NCBI RefSeq assembly: GCF_018614415.1
Contig: NZ_JAGGOO010000127.1
Coordinates: 1-50,964, forward strand
Origin: Streptomyces sp. ISL-12
Lineage (GTDB): Bacteria > Actinomycetota > Actinomycetes > Streptomycetales > Streptomycetaceae
Length of the DNA: 50,964 nt
Reading direction: 5' to 3'
Part shown: positions 50,437 to 50,964 of the stretch, piece after piece
Layout: each line of letters starts with the position of its first letter
How positions within the stretch are numbered: position 1 is the first letter of the stretch
Notes under the pieces: model-generated
Told to the model about the DNA's origin: nothing
Databases searched by the model: none
The model's input: the letters and a program-made list of their open reading frames with translations, nothing else
Made by a program: the position numbers and the translations under genes

Positions 50437-50964
50437 TCAGACCAGGCGTACCGGTTTTTCCGGGCGTATGCCCAGGTCGGCCAGCCAGGCGCGCAGGGGG
50501 GCCGGGTCGCCGGTCTCGACGAGGGCGAGGATGCGGGGGGCCAGGTCGGCGGCGCGTTCGCCGTGGATCAGCAGGGACGGGCCGTCGAGCCAGTCGAGGC
50601 CGGGGGCCGCGCCCGCGGTGTCCATCGCCGCGCAGCACACCATCGCCGTGACGTGATCGGTGAGGATCTCGCGGCCGGTGCGCGGGGGGCGCAGCGGGAG
50701 GAGGGGGAGGGGGCGGTCGTCCCACAGGGCCGTTGCGGCAGGGGCGAGTGAGGGGTCGGTGGGGCGGGGCCCTGCCGTGGCCGCCTCCTCGCGGGCCAGC
50801 TCGGCGGTGAGGCCGGCGGCGAGGGCGGCGCCCCGGGGGGTGGTGCCGGCGAGGTCGTCGTCGTCCTCGGCCTCGTACTCACGGAGGGCGGCGTACTCGT
50901 ACTCCTGGGGGGCGGCGTCGGGTGGGGTGGTCGTGGTGGGCGTGGTGGTCGTGGTGGGTGGGGT
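50437..50964 (-). CDS. hypothetical protein, C-terminal part; truncated by the window edge
   Basis: An open minus-strand frame enters from the right edge and ends at 50437. The visible 175 residues begin with a Thr/Pro-rich low-complexity linker (encoded by GGTGGTCGTGGT-like repeats), then an acidic stretch (EYEAEDDDDLAG), and end in a compact domain (REILTDHVTAMVCCAAMDTA; LLIHGERAADLAPRIL). I recognise no family. Its start lies beyond the window. Confidence 0.6.
   Translation of the reverse strand, partial: TPPTTTTTPTTTTPPDAAPQEYEYAALREYEAEDDDDLAGTTPRGAALAAGLTAELAREEAATAGPRPTDPSLAPAATALWDDRPLPLLPLRPPRTGREILTDHVTAMVCCAAMDTAGAAPGLDWLDGPSLLIHGERAADLAPRILALVETGDPAPLRAWLADLGIRPEKPVRLV

Overview
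The window is high-GC actinobacterial DNA, almost certainly from a Streptomyces chromosome. Supporting genes include a BldC-type regulator, an LsrL-like Lsr2 paralogue, the split purS-purQ-purL genes, valine dehydrogenase next to bldC, many GTG/TTG starts behind strong Shine-Dalgarno sites, and numerous small Streptomyces-type families. No rRNA, CRISPR array or intact transposon is visible. Eight tRNA genes are present: Lys-TTT, Glu-TTC, two Asp-GTC, Phe-GAA, Gly-TCC and two Gly-GCC.

Bases 1 to about 13,000 look accessory. They hold a decayed HATPase fragment fused in frame to a GvpU-like gene, and a cold-shock neighbourhood on the minus strand (SCO5918-family protein, CBS protein, DEAD-box helicase, CspA-type protein). 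Next come a DUF3662 (FhaA N-domain) protein and an anti-sigma-type ATPase, then a decay zone with a frameshifted coiled-coil gene, an IS5-like transposase tail, two phage-like gene ends and a duplicated terminator. A HAD hydrolase and a regulator/hypothetical/radical SAM/PIMT-type methyltransferase cluster follow, and a small XRE regulator closes the segment. The segment abuts the 3' end of tRNA-Lys, which would suit an old integration boundary, but no integrase is seen.

From 13,000 to 28,000 the content is mostly core: an APC permease, a DEAD-box helicase with a highly repetitive RGG-like tail, a small lipoprotein, a zincin-like metallopeptidase, a membrane metallophosphoesterase, and a Glu/Asp/Phe tRNA cluster with a small membrane ORF behind it. 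A MmyB-type regulator faces a short-chain dehydrogenase across a palindromic operator. A frameshifted gene and the large helicase HrpA follow, then a second identical tRNA-Asp.

From 28,000 to 36,650 lie a DUF6274 protein, bldC, a conserved hypothetical, vdh, a DUF3073 protein, purM and purF (minus strand), a META-domain lipoprotein and a DinB-like/sterol-carrier protein. At 36,750-39,132 an EACC1 adaptor overlaps a membrane-anchored caspase-like protease, a probable biological-conflict or cell-death module, with a 24-bp tandem repeat behind it.

From 39,294 onward come purL, purQ and purS (overlapping operon), a divergent AT-rich region with a small ORF and lsrL, two tRNA-Gly genes, an ABC-2 transporter plus two-component system operon, a third tRNA-Gly, purC, a dimethylformamidase-like protein and a truncated hypothetical gene at the right edge. 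Five purine genes (purM, F, L, Q, S) plus purC give most of the middle steps of de novo IMP synthesis. The best candidates for undescribed biology are the radical SAM/methyltransferase unit at 8.4-12.4 kb and the EACC1-caspase pair at 36.8-39.1 kb.
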